Shown here: positions 9,713-17,949 of the stretch, in pieces | How positions within the stretch are numbered: position 1 is the first letter of the stretch | How the letters are laid out: each line of letters opens with the position of its first letter | NCBI RefSeq assembly: GCF_014171595.1 | Contig: NZ_CP050451.1 | Coordinates: forward strand, 1,426,001 to 1,490,000 | DNA from: Massilia sp. Se16.2.3 | GTDB lineage: Bacteria; Pseudomonadota; Gammaproteobacteria; Burkholderiales; Burkholderiaceae_D | Direction: 5' to 3' | Length of the DNA: 64,000 nt | The notes under the pieces: model-generated | Databases searched by the model: none | Told to the model about the DNA's origin: nothing | The model's input: only the letters and a program-made list of their open reading frames with translations | Translations under genes and position numbers: made by a program

Positions 9713-10696
9713 ATGAAAAAATTCCTGGTCACGACGATGCTGGCGCTGACCGCCGCATCGATGATTGCCGAGGCCACCGCGCGCCCGATGGGCGGTAAAC
9801 GCTCCATCGGGCGCCAGTCGCAGGCGGTGCGCCAGATGCGTGCACCGGCCCCTGCTCCCGCTCCCGCCCCGATGACGCCGATGGGGCGCCAGGCGGCGCA
9901 GCCGAATCCCGCCGCGCCGATGGCGGGCGCCGCCGCCGGTGCCGCCGGTAGCCGCGCCATGCAGCAGCAAAGGCGTCCGAGCATGTGGAAGGGCTTGCTG
10001 GGCGGCGCGCTGCTCGGCCTGGGCCTGGGCGCGCTGTTTTCGCACTTCGGCATCGGCGGCGCGATGGCGTCGATGCTGTCGAGCATCCTGATGATCGCGC
10101 TGCTGGCATTGGCCGTGATGTTCATCGTGCGCATGTTCCGCCGCAAGGACACGCCGGCCAACCCGGCCTTCCGGGGCGGCTACGGCCAGCCCGTACCGGC
10201 TGGCGGCACGCCCGAGATCGGTTCCGGCCTGCGCCAGGCGCCGCAGTCGTTCAACACCCAGCCTTCCAGCTCGAGCGTATCGCTGGACAAGGGCGCCGCC
10301 GCGCCGCATGTGCAATGGGGCGTGCCGGGGGACTTCGACAGCGAGGCCTTCCTGCGCCATGCCAAGTCCTCCTTTATCCGCATGCAGGCCGCCTGGGACA
10401 AGGGCGATGTCGCCGACCTGCGCGAATTCACCACGCCGGAAGTGTTTGCGGAACTCAGGATGCAGATCCAGGAGCGCGGCGGCAATGCCGACTTCACCGA
10501 TGTGGTGAACATCGACGCCCAGCTGCTCGGCATCGAGACCTCCGCCACCGACTACCTGGCCAGCGTGCAGTTCAACGGCAGCATCCGCACCGCACCGAAC
10601 GCGCCGGCCGAACCCTTCGCCGAAGTGTGGAACATGGAAAAGCCGCTCGACGGCAGCAGCGGCTGGGTACTTGCCGGGATCCAGCAGCTATCCTAG
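9713..10696 (+). CDS. Tim44-like domain membrane protein
   Basis: A 327-residue protein with an N-terminal signal-like helix (KKFLVTTMLALTAASMIAEATA), an Ala/Pro-rich low-complexity stretch (APAPAPAPAPM), two adjacent hydrophobic helices around residues 100-140 (GLLGGALLGLGLGALF; MLSSILMIALLALAVMFIV) and a C-terminal Tim44-like domain of about 140 residues (ESEAFLRHAKSSFIRMQAAWDKGD-like start, ending WVLAGIQQL). GGAGGGAG lies 5-12 bases before the ATG at 9713, which fixes the start. Proteins of this type sit between ubiE and ubiJ in related bacteria; the function is not known. It follows ubiE by 23 bases. Confidence 0.85.
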   Translation: MKKFLVTTMLALTAASMIAEATARPMGGKRSIGRQSQAVRQMRAPAPAPAPAPMTPMGRQAAQPNPAAPMAGAAAGAAGSRAMQQQRRPSMWKGLLGGALLGLGLGALFSHFGIGGAMASMLSSILMIALLALAVMFIVRMFRRKDTPANPAFRGGYGQPVPAGGTPEIGSGLRQAPQSFNTQPSSSSVSLDKGAAAPHVQWGVPGDFDSEAFLRHAKSSFIRMQAAWDKGDVADLREFTTPEVFAELRMQIQERGGNADFTDVVNIDAQLLGIETSATDYLASVQFNGSIRTAPNAPAEPFAEVWNMEKPLDGSSGWVLAGIQQLS

Positions 10697-10818
10697 CGTG
10701 GCGCACGGGGAAAATTGTTCATGCGTGCGGTGCAACGTCTCGCTGTCCGGATTTCATAATTTCTTGCAAAGTTTCCCGTGCGCTCGGGTTTGTGCCCGGC
10801 AAACTGGTAAGATCGAAA

Positions 10819-10849
10819 CCGCCCGTTTCACAGGGCGGTTTTGTTTTTT
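10819..10849 (+). terminator. Rho-independent terminator or attenuator before ubiJ
   Basis: CCGCCC, an 8-base loop, GGGCGG, then TTTTGTTTTTT. It ends only 12 bases before the ubiJ ATG, so it may attenuate read-through from ubiE into ubiJ-ubiB rather than end the unit. No convincing promoter was found between it and ubiJ. Confidence 0.75.
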
Positions 10850-10861
10850 GAGTCGATAACC

Positions 10862-11590
10862 ATGTTCCCGAGTCCAACTTTCCTGTCGCCGCAACGTGCC
10901 CTGACGGGTTCCGCCGTCGCCACCATCAACCACCTGCTGGCCGGGGAGGACTGGGCGCGCGCGTCGCTGCGGCGCCATGCCGGCAAGACTGCCTGCATCG
11001 ATACCGGCCACCTGGCGCTGCGCATGCACGTCGGCGCCGATGGCCTGCTCGAGGCCGCCGACGAAGCGCAGACGCCGACGGTGACGATCCACGTCAGGCT
11101 GGCCGACCTGCCGCTGATTGCCCAGAACCGCGAGCGCGCCTTTTCCTACGTGCGCATCGAGGGCGATGCGGAATTTGCCAACACGATTTCCCAGCTCAGC
11201 CGAGGTTTACGCTGGGAGCCGGAACATGACCTCGAGCGCCTGTTCGGCCCGATCGGCGCCGTGCGCCTGGCCGGCGGCGCGCGCGCTGCCTTCAGCCATG
11301 CGCGCACGACGAGCCGGCGCCTGGCCGAAAACCTGGCCGAATTCCTGGTCGAGGAGCGCCCGGTGCTGGTGCGCCCCGCCGACGTGGACGAGTTCGGCAG
11401 CGGCGTGGTGCGCCTGCGCGACGACATCGAACGCACCGCCAAGCGCATTGCCCGTTTGGAGCAGGCGCTGGCGCAATCCGCGCAATCGGCGTCAGCCCCC
11501 GCACCCGGCACGGCCCTGCCGCCACCGACGCCACCTGCCGCCCTCATTCCGACAACCCGCCCCAGCGGGGACACTACCCTGGATAGCTGA
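10862..11590 (+). CDS. ubiJ: Ubiquinone biosynthesis accessory factor UbiJ (SCP2 domain)
   Basis: A 242-residue protein with an SCP2 lipid-binding domain in its first half (residues about 20-125, [23 protein letters not shown]... [31 protein letters not shown]). A coiled-coil helix follows at about 190-215 ([19 protein letters not shown]), with a Pro-rich tail. UbiJ is known to bind polyprenyl lipids and to scaffold the soluble ubiquinone-biosynthesis complex with UbiK. The stop overlaps the ubiB start by one base (TGATG). The ATG at 10862 is used; the upstream in-frame TTG at 10841 lies inside the terminator hairpin. Confidence 0.88.
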   Translation: MFPSPTFLSPQRALTGSAVATINHLLAGEDWARASLRRHAGKTACIDTGHLALRMHVGADGLLEAADEAQTPTVTIHVRLADLPLIAQNRERAFSYVRIEGDAEFANTISQLSRGLRWEPEHDLERLFGPIGAVRLAGGARAAFSHARTTSRRLAENLAEFLVEERPVLVRPADVDEFGSGVVRLRDDIERTAKRIARLEQALAQSAQSASAPAPGTALPPPTPPAALIPTTRPSGDTTLDS

Positions 11591-13161
11591 TGATATTGAA
11601 ATTCCTGCGCCTGCTTAAAATCTTCACGGTCGCAACCAAGTACGGCCTCGATGAAATTGCAATGTCCGGCTTCAACGCCCCGCGCACGGCACGCTTTGTC
11701 AGCGGCATGTTTTTCTGGCGCAGGCGCATTACCACCCCACGCGCGATTCGCCTGCGCCTGGCCCTGGAAGAGCTGGGCCCGATCTTCATCAAGTTCGGCC
11801 AGGTGCTGTCGACCCGGCGCGATCTGATGCCGCAGGATATCGCCGACGAACTGTCTCTGCTGCAAGACCGGGTGCCGCCCTTCGATTCCGCGCTCGCCAT
11901 TGCCCAGATCACCGCCTCGCTCGGCGCCCACCCCGACCAGCTGTTCGCCAGTTTCGACCCGGTGCCCGTCGCCTCGGCCTCGATCGCCCAGGTGCACTTT
12001 GCGACCCTGAAAAACGGCAAGGAAGTCGCCGTCAAGGTGCTGCGTCCGGGCATGAAGAAAACCATCGACGAGGACATTGCCCTGATGCACATGGCGACCG
12101 GCCTGATCGAACGGGTGTGGGCGGAAAGCCGGCGTTTGAAACCGCGCGAAGTGGTCGCCGAATTCGACAAATACCTGCATGACGAGCTCGACCTGATGCG
12201 CGAGGCGGCCAATGCCAGCCAGCTGCGCCGGAATTTCGCGGACTCGGAACTGCTGATGGTGCCGGAAATGTACTGGGACTATTGCTCCAGTAGCGTCATC
12301 GTCATGGAACGCATGAAGGGTATTCCCGTCTCGCAGATCGAGCGCCTGGCAGCGGAAGGTGTCGACCTGCAAAAGCTGTCGCGCGATGGCGTCGAGATCT
12401 TCTTCACCCAGGTATTCCGCGATGGTTTTTTCCACGCCGATATGCACCCCGGTAACATCCTGGTGTCGGTCGAGCCGGAAACCTTCGGACGCTACATCGC
12501 GCTCGATTTCGGCATCGTCGGCACCCTGAACGACTTCGACAAGGATTACCTGTCGCAGAACTTCCTGGCCTTCTTCCGGCGCGACTACAAGCGCGTGGCC
12601 GAAGCCCACATCGAATCGGGCTGGGCGCCGAGGAATACCCGCGTCGACGAGCTCGAATCGGCCGTGCGTGCCTGCTGCGAGCCGATCTTCGACCGGCCCC
12701 TGAAAGACATTTCCTTCGGCCAGATCCTGCTGCGCCTGTTCCAGACTTCGCGCCGCTTCAATGTCGAGGTGCAGCCGCAACTGGTGCTGCTGCAAAAGAC
12801 CCTGCTCAACATCGAAGGTCTGGGGCGCCAGCTCGACCCCAACCTCGACCTGTGGAAGACGGCAAAGCCCTACCTGGAGCGCTGGATGGCCGAGCAGGTC
12901 GGCTGGCGCGGTTTCGTCGAGCGCCTGAAGGCCGAGGCGCCGCGCTACGCCCACATCTTCCCGCAACTGCCGCGCCTGGCGCACCGCGCGCTGGAACAGC
13001 AGGCGCAGCCGCACCTGGCCACCCATGAACTGCTGAGCATGCTGGTAGTCGAGCAGCGCCGCACGAACCGCATGATCGGCTTCGTCGCCTGGCTGGCCGG
13101 CGGTATCGCCTCCGGCATCATCTTCGCGGCCCTGTTCGCGCGTTATGGCCAGCACCTCTGA
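11590..13161 (+). CDS. ubiB: Ubiquinone biosynthesis protein kinase-like UbiB
   Basis: A 523-residue member of the atypical ABC1/ADCK/UbiB kinase-like family needed for ubiquinone biosynthesis at the membrane. The KxGQ motif is seen as [15 protein letters not shown]. The Ala-rich nucleotide loop is [27 protein letters not shown]. The catalytic segment is [13 protein letters not shown] and the metal-binding DFG is [10 protein letters not shown]. The C-terminus has two hydrophobic helices ([22 protein letters not shown]) for membrane anchoring. It is translationally coupled to ubiJ and overlaps the methyltransferase start by 17 bases. Frame intact. Confidence 0.96.
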   Translation: MILKFLRLLKIFTVATKYGLDEIAMSGFNAPRTARFVSGMFFWRRRITTPRAIRLRLALEELGPIFIKFGQVLSTRRDLMPQDIADELSLLQDRVPPFDSALAIAQITASLGAHPDQLFASFDPVPVASASIAQVHFATLKNGKEVAVKVLRPGMKKTIDEDIALMHMATGLIERVWAESRRLKPREVVAEFDKYLHDELDLMREAANASQLRRNFADSELLMVPEMYWDYCSSSVIVMERMKGIPVSQIERLAAEGVDLQKLSRDGVEIFFTQVFRDGFFHADMHPGNILVSVEPETFGRYIALDFGIVGTLNDFDKDYLSQNFLAFFRRDYKRVAEAHIESGWAPRNTRVDELESAVRACCEPIFDRPLKDISFGQILLRLFQTSRRFNVEVQPQLVLLQKTLLNIEGLGRQLDPNLDLWKTAKPYLERWMAEQVGWRGFVERLKAEAPRYAHIFPQLPRLAHRALEQQAQPHLATHELLSMLVVEQRRTNRMIGFVAWLAGGIASGIIFAALFARYGQHL

Positions 13162-13761
13162 CGTCCCTGCGTTCCGGAGCCGCGATCCGCTCGCCCCTGA
13201 TTTCTGGGACGAGCGCTTCGAACGTGATTTCACGCCCTACGGGACCGCGGCGGCGTGCCTGCCGCCGTGCGCGACTTCGTGGCGCGGTCGCCCGGGGCCT
13301 GCACGACCCTGATTCCCGGCTGCGGCAACGCCTATGAACTCGCTTTCCTGTGCGAAGCCGGCTGGGACGCCATCGCCATCGACTTTTCCCCGGCGGCCGT
13401 GCGCCGCGCGCGGGAACAGGTCGGTCCCTGGGCGGCACGGGTGGAAGAGGCGGATTTCTTCGCCTGGGAACCGCCGCGTCCGCTCGCGCTGATCTACGAA
13501 CGCGCTTTCCTGTGTGCGATGCCGCCGGCGATGTGGCCGCGGGTCGCGGCGCGCTATGCGGCCTTGCTGCCAGTGGGCGGCTTGCTAGCAGGATTTTTCT
13601 TCATTGGAGAAACGCTGAAGGGACCGCCGTTCGGGATCGACCGCGCCGCGCTCGCGACGCTGCTGTCGCCCGATTTCGACCTGGTGGAAGAGGAGGCGGT
13701 GACCGATTCCTTGCCGGTGTTCGGCGATGGCGAGCGCTGGATGGTGTGGCGGCGCCGCTGA
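13145..13761 (+). CDS. TPMT-family SAM-dependent methyltransferase
   Basis: A protein of about 205 residues of the thiopurine/thiol methyltransferase-like family. The N-terminus ([13 protein letters not shown]) and the SAM motif ([31 protein letters not shown]) are characteristic. One frameshift lies near 13240, after TPY; the expected family sequence ([11 protein letters not shown]) resumes at once in the next frame, so an indel is likely. The start at 13145 lies within the end of ubiB and gives the expected N-terminal extension before FWDERF. The substrate is unknown; relatives methylate thiols, halides or thiopurines. The gene ends 84 bases before a strong palindrome. Confidence 0.82.
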
Positions 13762-13844
13762 GCCCTCGCGCCAGCGGAACCCTGGTCCGGATCGTCGCGG
13801 ACAAGCTCGGGCTTGAACTGCCCGGTGTACCCGGTCATTGAAAC

Positions 13845-13877
13845 AACCCCGAAAGTTGGTGTCCAACTTTCGGGGTT
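13845..13877. terminator. 15-bp palindrome between convergent genes
   Basis: AACCCCGAAAGTTGG, loop TGT, then the exact reverse complement. It lies between the rightward methyltransferase gene and the leftward M4 protease gene and can act on both. There is no U-tract on either side, so the strength as an intrinsic terminator is uncertain. Confidence 0.65.
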
Positions 13878-13922
13878 CAGCCCGGCGAACCGGCGGGCTA
13901 TGGCAAGCGGGAGGCGCTCCGA

Positions 13923-15623
13923 TTATTCGGCGACGTCTGCGCCCACGTTGATGGCAGCATAGGCACGGGTCACGGCCTTCGCTTCCTTGCTGCCTGCACC
14001 ATACAGCTCCGTCGCCGCGGCGATCATCTTGGCGCGTGCGTCAGCATAGGTCGACGACGAGGTCAGCTTGGTCGTGTTGGCGCGGAACCAGATGCGGTAG
14101 GCATGGTCGATCCCGATACCGGTCATGGCCCTGGGCAGCTGGGTCAGGTAAGACGAGTACATCTCCGAGGTGGAGGTGGCATTCGACCCCATGGACAGGA
14201 AGTAGAACATCCGGTTGTTCGGGCCCGAGCTATTGTGCACGTCCAGGTTCCTCAGGCTGGTCGACCAGGCATCCTTGGAGACGCCATCCTTCGATGGTTT
14301 CCACATCCAGCGCAGCGGGGTACCGGTCTTCGAGATTTCCTTGCCCATCATCCAGTCGTTCTTGCCCGCCGGGATCACGGTGCCGGTGCCGCCGTTCCGG
14401 GCATACGCTTCCACCGCCTCGCCATTGATGTCGGAGGAGGACTCGTTCAGGCCGCCCGACTCGCCACGGTAGGTCAGGTTCGAGGTAGCGGCAGTCACGC
14501 CATGGCCCATTTCGTGGCCGATCACGTCAATCGAACCCAGGCTGTAGAACCTGTTGCCGTCGCCGATGTACATGCACCTGCAGGTGTCGGTATAGAAGGC
14601 GTTGTCATAGGCGGTGCCGACGTGCACGGCAATATAGGTCGCCGTGTTTCTGCCGTCCAGGGACCTCCATCCCATGACGTTCTTCATGGTGTCGTAGGTG
14701 TTCATCATGCCCCACAAGGCGTTGACCGCTGCGGTCTGGCCGTTGGCATTGGTGGTGCTGCCGCCGCTGATGTATTGCTTGCCATCGCCCCAGCTGTTAC
14801 TCGCGTTGGTGTAGATCAGCCCCGGCTGCGGGTTGGAAGTCGAGCTGTGGTTGGCGTTGGTGATGGCCATGCCGCCGAAAGTGCCGCCCACGCCACGGGT
14901 AGTGTCGAGCATCTTGTACTGGGTGCCGCTCAGGGTGGTCTGGATCGGGACGGTGCCGTTGTACTGGCTGTAGCCGGTGCCGGCCACGGTGTGCAGCATG
15001 CTCCACTGGTCGAGCACGGCGCCGTTGGCAGCGTCGATCACGGTGTTGAAGTAGACGGGTTTGTTGCCCTTGTTCGCACGGGTCTCGACCAGATAGGCCA
15101 GCTTGTAGCCCTCGACCACGTCTTCGACGTCCAGTGCGTTCAGCTCGGCTTCCTTCTTGTTGGCGGCGCCGGCGACACGCTGCTGCTTCACGATCGGGAA
15201 GATGATGGTTTCAGCCTTTGGCGCCACCACATGCTTGTCGGCACCGCCCAGGCCGGCAACGGCTGCCTTGATGGCTGCGTCGGCGCTGATTGCGGCAACA
15301 AGCGACACGCCCGACCTGGAAATCTTGTCGCGGCGTTCCGAATGGGACTGGCTCACGATGCTGCCGCGCGCATCCGTCGTCACCACCGATTCCGATTCAA
15401 AAATGCGGATGCCCTTGTACGTGTGATGCAAGCGCGTCACCTGCAGGCCCTCGGGCCCCGGGTATTCCATGCTTTTTGCATAGCCGTGGTTGTTGTCCAG
15501 GCCATTCCTCAGGCGTTCAGCGTTCAGTGCGTTGACCACCTTATCGGTATTGCCATTACCTGCGTAAGCTCCGGTTGCTGCCAATGCGAGGGCAGCTGCA
15601 ATCAAAGTCTTCTGCAAAATCAT
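13923..15623 (-). CDS. Secreted M4 (thermolysin-family) metallopeptidase
   Basis: A 566-residue preproprotease. The signal peptide is residues 1-22 (MILQKTLIAAALALAATGAYA). An FTP/PepSY-type propeptide region of about 200 residues follows (LHHTYKGIRIFESESVVTTDARG). The mature peptidase holds the zinc motif HEMGH near residue 369, the third-ligand motif NESSSDINGEAVEAYA about 20 residues on, and the M4 C-terminal domain with LDVHNSSGPNNRMFYFL containing the catalytic His. GGAGACGG sits 5-12 bases before the ATG. It is probably monocistronic and exported by Sec. The upstream leader is AT-rich, with possible -10 boxes near 15650. Frame intact. Confidence 0.94.
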   Translation of the reverse strand: MILQKTLIAAALALAATGAYAGNGNTDKVVNALNAERLRNGLDNNHGYAKSMEYPGPEGLQVTRLHHTYKGIRIFESESVVTTDARGSIVSQSHSERRDKISRSGVSLVAAISADAAIKAAVAGLGGADKHVVAPKAETIIFPIVKQQRVAGAANKKEAELNALDVEDVVEGYKLAYLVETRANKGNKPVYFNTVIDAANGAVLDQWSMLHTVAGTGYSQYNGTVPIQTTLSGTQYKMLDTTRGVGGTFGGMAITNANHSSTSNPQPGLIYTNASNSWGDGKQYISGGSTTNANGQTAAVNALWGMMNTYDTMKNVMGWRSLDGRNTATYIAVHVGTAYDNAFYTDTCRCMYIGDGNRFYSLGSIDVIGHEMGHGVTAATSNLTYRGESGGLNESSSDINGEAVEAYARNGGTGTVIPAGKNDWMMGKEISKTGTPLRWMWKPSKDGVSKDAWSTSLRNLDVHNSSGPNNRMFYFLSMGSNATSTSEMYSSYLTQLPRAMTGIGIDHAYRIWFRANTTKLTSSSTYADARAKMIAAATELYGAGSKEAKAVTRAYAAINVGADVAE

Positions 15624-16150
15624 TTTTCCGTCTCCAGTTATTAATAAAATTTTATTTCTGACTTGCCTAGAGACGATAGGTTGCTGGACTAAACGGAGTC
15701 AACAGGAAACGCATGGCGCATTATTTGCCGTGTCGGATTTGGAACACCGCCAACCGTCGAGGATATTTTCCTGGCTATTTAATACGCTGATGCAAATGCG
15801 GGTGCAGCAGCACATCGACAATATCTGCGTAGAAAGCACGTATAAAACAAATGGGCCCAAGCTATGCGATTGCGCATTCATGCGTCGATTGAATCCAGAG
15901 CGGAGCGAGGCGACATGCCGAATACGGCAGGCAACGAAGCTGTCTTGAACCGCAGCTACCGGACGCGCTTTTCGCTTCACGACGGAGATTCGCATCGTAT
16001 CGATGAGCGGGCTGCGAGAAATTTAAAGATGAAATGTGACAACATTCCCAATTTGTAATAATTGGGTGTGCCATTCCGCGCGGTCATATTCCCGTCGTGT
16101 AGCGGGCCGGTTCCCTATAAAGGCTATGCCGGGCGATTGAATTGCTGAGT
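15624..16150. other. Gene-poor stretch upstream of the M4 protease
   Basis: About 530 bases with no supportable gene and a lower GC content than its surroundings. The first 60 bases hold the protease leader. A hairpin, CCCAATT-TGTAAT-AATTGGG, lies at 16047-16066 without a U-tract. A 64-codon plus-strand frame at 15864-16058 has no Shine-Dalgarno and no recognisable family. The rest shows nothing I can assign. Confidence 0.5.
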
Positions 16151-16420
16151 TCAATACTCCCGGTTTTCAATTGCGGAGGCATTAATGCGGCTATCCCATG
16201 CGGCGATATGGAATCTGTCGATCACGCTCGCAAAATGCCCGAGCGAGTGGCGCAGCTTCGCCAGGTCGACCAGCCAGTCCTGCTCGGCCTTGCGATAACC
16301 CAGCGGCAGCATAATCGGCGGCAGGTTTCCCGGCCTTCGTTGCGGAAACCGAGCATCTCGTTGGTGAGGTCGGTGACGGTGTCGACCGACGCGACGGGCG
16401 TCATCTGGCTGGCCGAGCAG
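16151..16420 (-). pseudogene. Remnant of an unrecognised minus-strand gene
   Basis: Two adjoining minus-strand frames carry strongly GC3-biased codons. One reads SASQMTPVASVDTVTDLTNE and MLGFRNEGRETCRR. After a shift near 16315, the other continues MLPLGYRKAEQDWLVDLAKL and RHSLGHFASVIDRFHIAAWD. Together they read as one protein segment of about 80 residues, ending at a TGA near 16151. No upstream half with similar coding character or start is visible. I do not recognise the family. It looks like the 3' fragment of a broken gene, though a single indel could explain the internal shift. Confidence 0.4.
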
Positions 16421-16649
16421 GGGAGGGGGAGCGCACTGTGCCTGCGCCTGTTTGCGCAAGCCCGCCTGGCGGCGGGACGGCTGGTCGAGGTGTTGCCGCA
16501 GCCGGGTGGTCGGACGCGCACGTTCCCGGTTGCCTGTCCGCCCCGCCGCGGCTTGTCGGGGGCGTCGCGCGCTGATCGACATGTTGGTAGCCGCGCGGGA
16601 AGGGGCGACGACAGGGCCAAAAAAAATGCCCGCTGATGCGGGCGACTGA
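16390..16649 (+). pseudogene. Remnant of a LysR-type regulator C-terminus
   Basis: Plus-strand sequence reads like the end of a LysR effector-binding domain. VIWLAEQGRGSALC is followed by ARLAAGRLVEVLPQ, then FPVACPPRRGLSGASR, and after a frameshift near 16570 by ALIDMLVAAREG. These match the usual order (accessory-site loop, 'LxxGRLVxVLP', 'YPPRRxLSxxxRALIDFL'). No DNA-binding half or start is present, and the 5' end runs into the oppositely oriented remnant. It appears to be a truncated leftover, not a working regulator. Confidence 0.5.
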
Positions 16650-16907
16650 AGTACAGCGTTCTTGTACGGCCATGCGGCGATCTGCATCGCGCAAACTTCT
16701 GTTTCTTAAACCATGCGGTCGACAGGCAGGCCTGCCGACAGGTGTGCTGTTCAGGGATGGTATTTAATCACATAGTTGACGCTTGGCAAACTGTGCGCAA
16801 TGCAATGCTGACGAAATACAACACCTGAGGGCGGCACCGGGGCATCCGGGGCAGGGCGTGTTCGCCATGCCAGAGGCCTTTCCGCGGAATCGGCAACACC
16901 CGCCGTA
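16619..16907 (-). ncRNA. ssrS: Probable 6S RNA (ssrS)
   Basis: A gene-free minus-strand transcript unit with its own -10 box (TATAAA at 16918-16913) and a clean intrinsic terminator (GCCCGC-ATCA-GCGGGC then A and eight T, 16643-16619). The sequence between can fold into a long rod. The 5' segment TGGCATGGCGA pairs with the 3' segment TCGCCGCATGGCC, and GTATTT pairs with AAATAC further in. The 3' half (CATGGTTTAAGAAAC, then GATGCAGATCGCCGC) resembles the 6S RNA 3' strand that ends in CTGCGGCGGCAT in E. coli. 6S RNA binds sigma-70 RNA polymerase in stationary phase. Assignment is from memory of the family; exact ends are uncertain. Confidence 0.55.
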
Positions 16908-16912
16908 AAAGC

Positions 16913-16920
16913 TTTATAAT
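16913..16920. promoter_or_regulatory. Overlapping divergent -10 boxes
   Basis: On the plus strand TATAAT (16915-16920) lies 32 bases before the fmdB ATG. On the minus strand the same bases give TATAAA (16918-16913) for the 6S-like RNA. RNA polymerase could hardly occupy both at once. Neither side has a strong -35. Confidence 0.5.
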
Positions 16921-16952
16921 TCAGGGTTTTGAAGATTTTTGCGGAGTATCAA

Positions 16953-17258
16953 ATGCCGATTTACGCTTACCGCTGCGACGAATGCGGTTTTTCCAAAGAT
17001 GTACTGCAAAAAATTTCTGATCCTGTGCTGACGACCTGCCTGTCCTGCGGCAAGCCTGCGTTCAAGAAGCAGGTGACCGCGGCTGGCTTCCAGCTCAAGG
17101 GTACTGGCTGGTATGTGACCGACTTCCGTGGCGGCAGCGCCCCGGCCACCGGCACGGCGCCTGCGGCGACGGCGGGTACGGTCGCCGCACCCGCTGCTGA
17201 TGCCGCCGCTGCGCCGGCGCCGGCGCCAGCCGCGAAAAGCGAGCCGAGCGCTTCCTGA
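16953..17258 (+). CDS. FmdB-family zinc ribbon protein
   Basis: A 101-residue protein with a short N-terminal zinc ribbon, CDEC (residues 8-11) and CLSC (about 30-33), in the FmdB arrangement MPIYAYRCDECG. The rest is a low-complexity tail of Ala, Pro and Thr. The ATG at 16953 is preceded by GGAG at 7-10 bases and starts the conserved MPIYxYxC motif, so the in-frame TTG at 16929 is rejected. It leads a cluster with DUF502 and aspS. The cellular role is unknown; it is often taken as a putative regulatory protein. Confidence 0.88.
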   Translation: MPIYAYRCDECGFSKDVLQKISDPVLTTCLSCGKPAFKKQVTAAGFQLKGTGWYVTDFRGGSAPATGTAPAATAGTVAAPAADAAAAPAPAPAAKSEPSAS

Positions 17259-17303
17259 TGCACTGCGGCCCCCGGGCCGCAGCAATAAGAACAACGAGAA
17301 ACA

Positions 17304-17891
17304 ATGCGCAAATATTTCCTTACCGGCTTGCTGATCCTGGTCCCGCTGGCCATCACGGCCTGGGTGCTGAACCTCGTCATCGGCACGCTCGACCAGTCGC
17401 TGCTGCTGGTGCCGGTGCGCTGGCGCCCCGCCACCCTGGTCGGCTTCAACATCCCGGGTATTGGCGCCATCCTGACGATCGCCATCGTCTTCCTGACCGG
17501 CCTGCTGACAAATAACCTGGTCGGCGGCTATGTCGTGCGCCTGGGCGAACGCCTGCTCAAGCGTATTCCCGTGGTCAGCTCCCTCTATGGCAGCGTCAAG
17601 CAGGTGTCCGATACGCTGTTCTCGTCGTCCGGCAATGCCTTTCGCCAGGCCGTGCTCATTCCCTATCCGCACGCCGATTCCTACACCATCGCCTTCGTCA
17701 CCGGCGCGCCCGGCGGCGACGTGAAGAACCACCTGGTCGGCGACTACCTGAGCGTGTATGTGCCGACGACCCCGAACCCGACTTCCGGCTTCTTCCTGAT
17801 GATGGAACGCAGCAAGGTCGTCGAGCTGGACATGACCGTCGACGCGGCGTTGAAATACATCGTTTCCATGGGCGTCGTCGCTCCCGAATAA
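17304..17891 (+). CDS. DUF502 family membrane protein
   Basis: A 195-residue inner-membrane protein. It has two N-terminal helices ([22 protein letters not shown] and [19 protein letters not shown]), followed by the conserved [22 protein letters not shown] and the C-terminal soluble part ([16 protein letters not shown]). These are the signatures of DUF502. A perfect 9-bp hairpin (17263-17282) stands in the 45-base gap after fmdB but lacks a U-tract, so read-through is expected. The function is unknown. The position between fmdB and aspS is conserved in related Burkholderiales. Confidence 0.9.
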   Translation: MRKYFLTGLLILVPLAITAWVLNLVIGTLDQSLLLVPVRWRPATLVGFNIPGIGAILTIAIVFLTGLLTNNLVGGYVVRLGERLLKRIPVVSSLYGSVKQVSDTLFSSSGNAFRQAVLIPYPHADSYTIAFVTGAPGGDVKNHLVGDYLSVYVPTTPNPTSGFFLMMERSKVVELDMTVDAALKYIVSMGVVAPE

Positions 17892-17949
17892 AATAGCATC
17901 AAGGCCGCCGCAGGCGGCACCGATATACCAACCTGGAATAGAGAAAAAT

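Noticed and set aside
11146..13233. 695-codon minus-strand frame opposite ubiB
   Set aside because: Antisense shadow of ubiJ/ubiB with no family signature.
15864..16058. 64-codon plus-strand frame in the gap before fmdB
   Set aside because: No Shine-Dalgarno, no known family and no consistent third-position bias.
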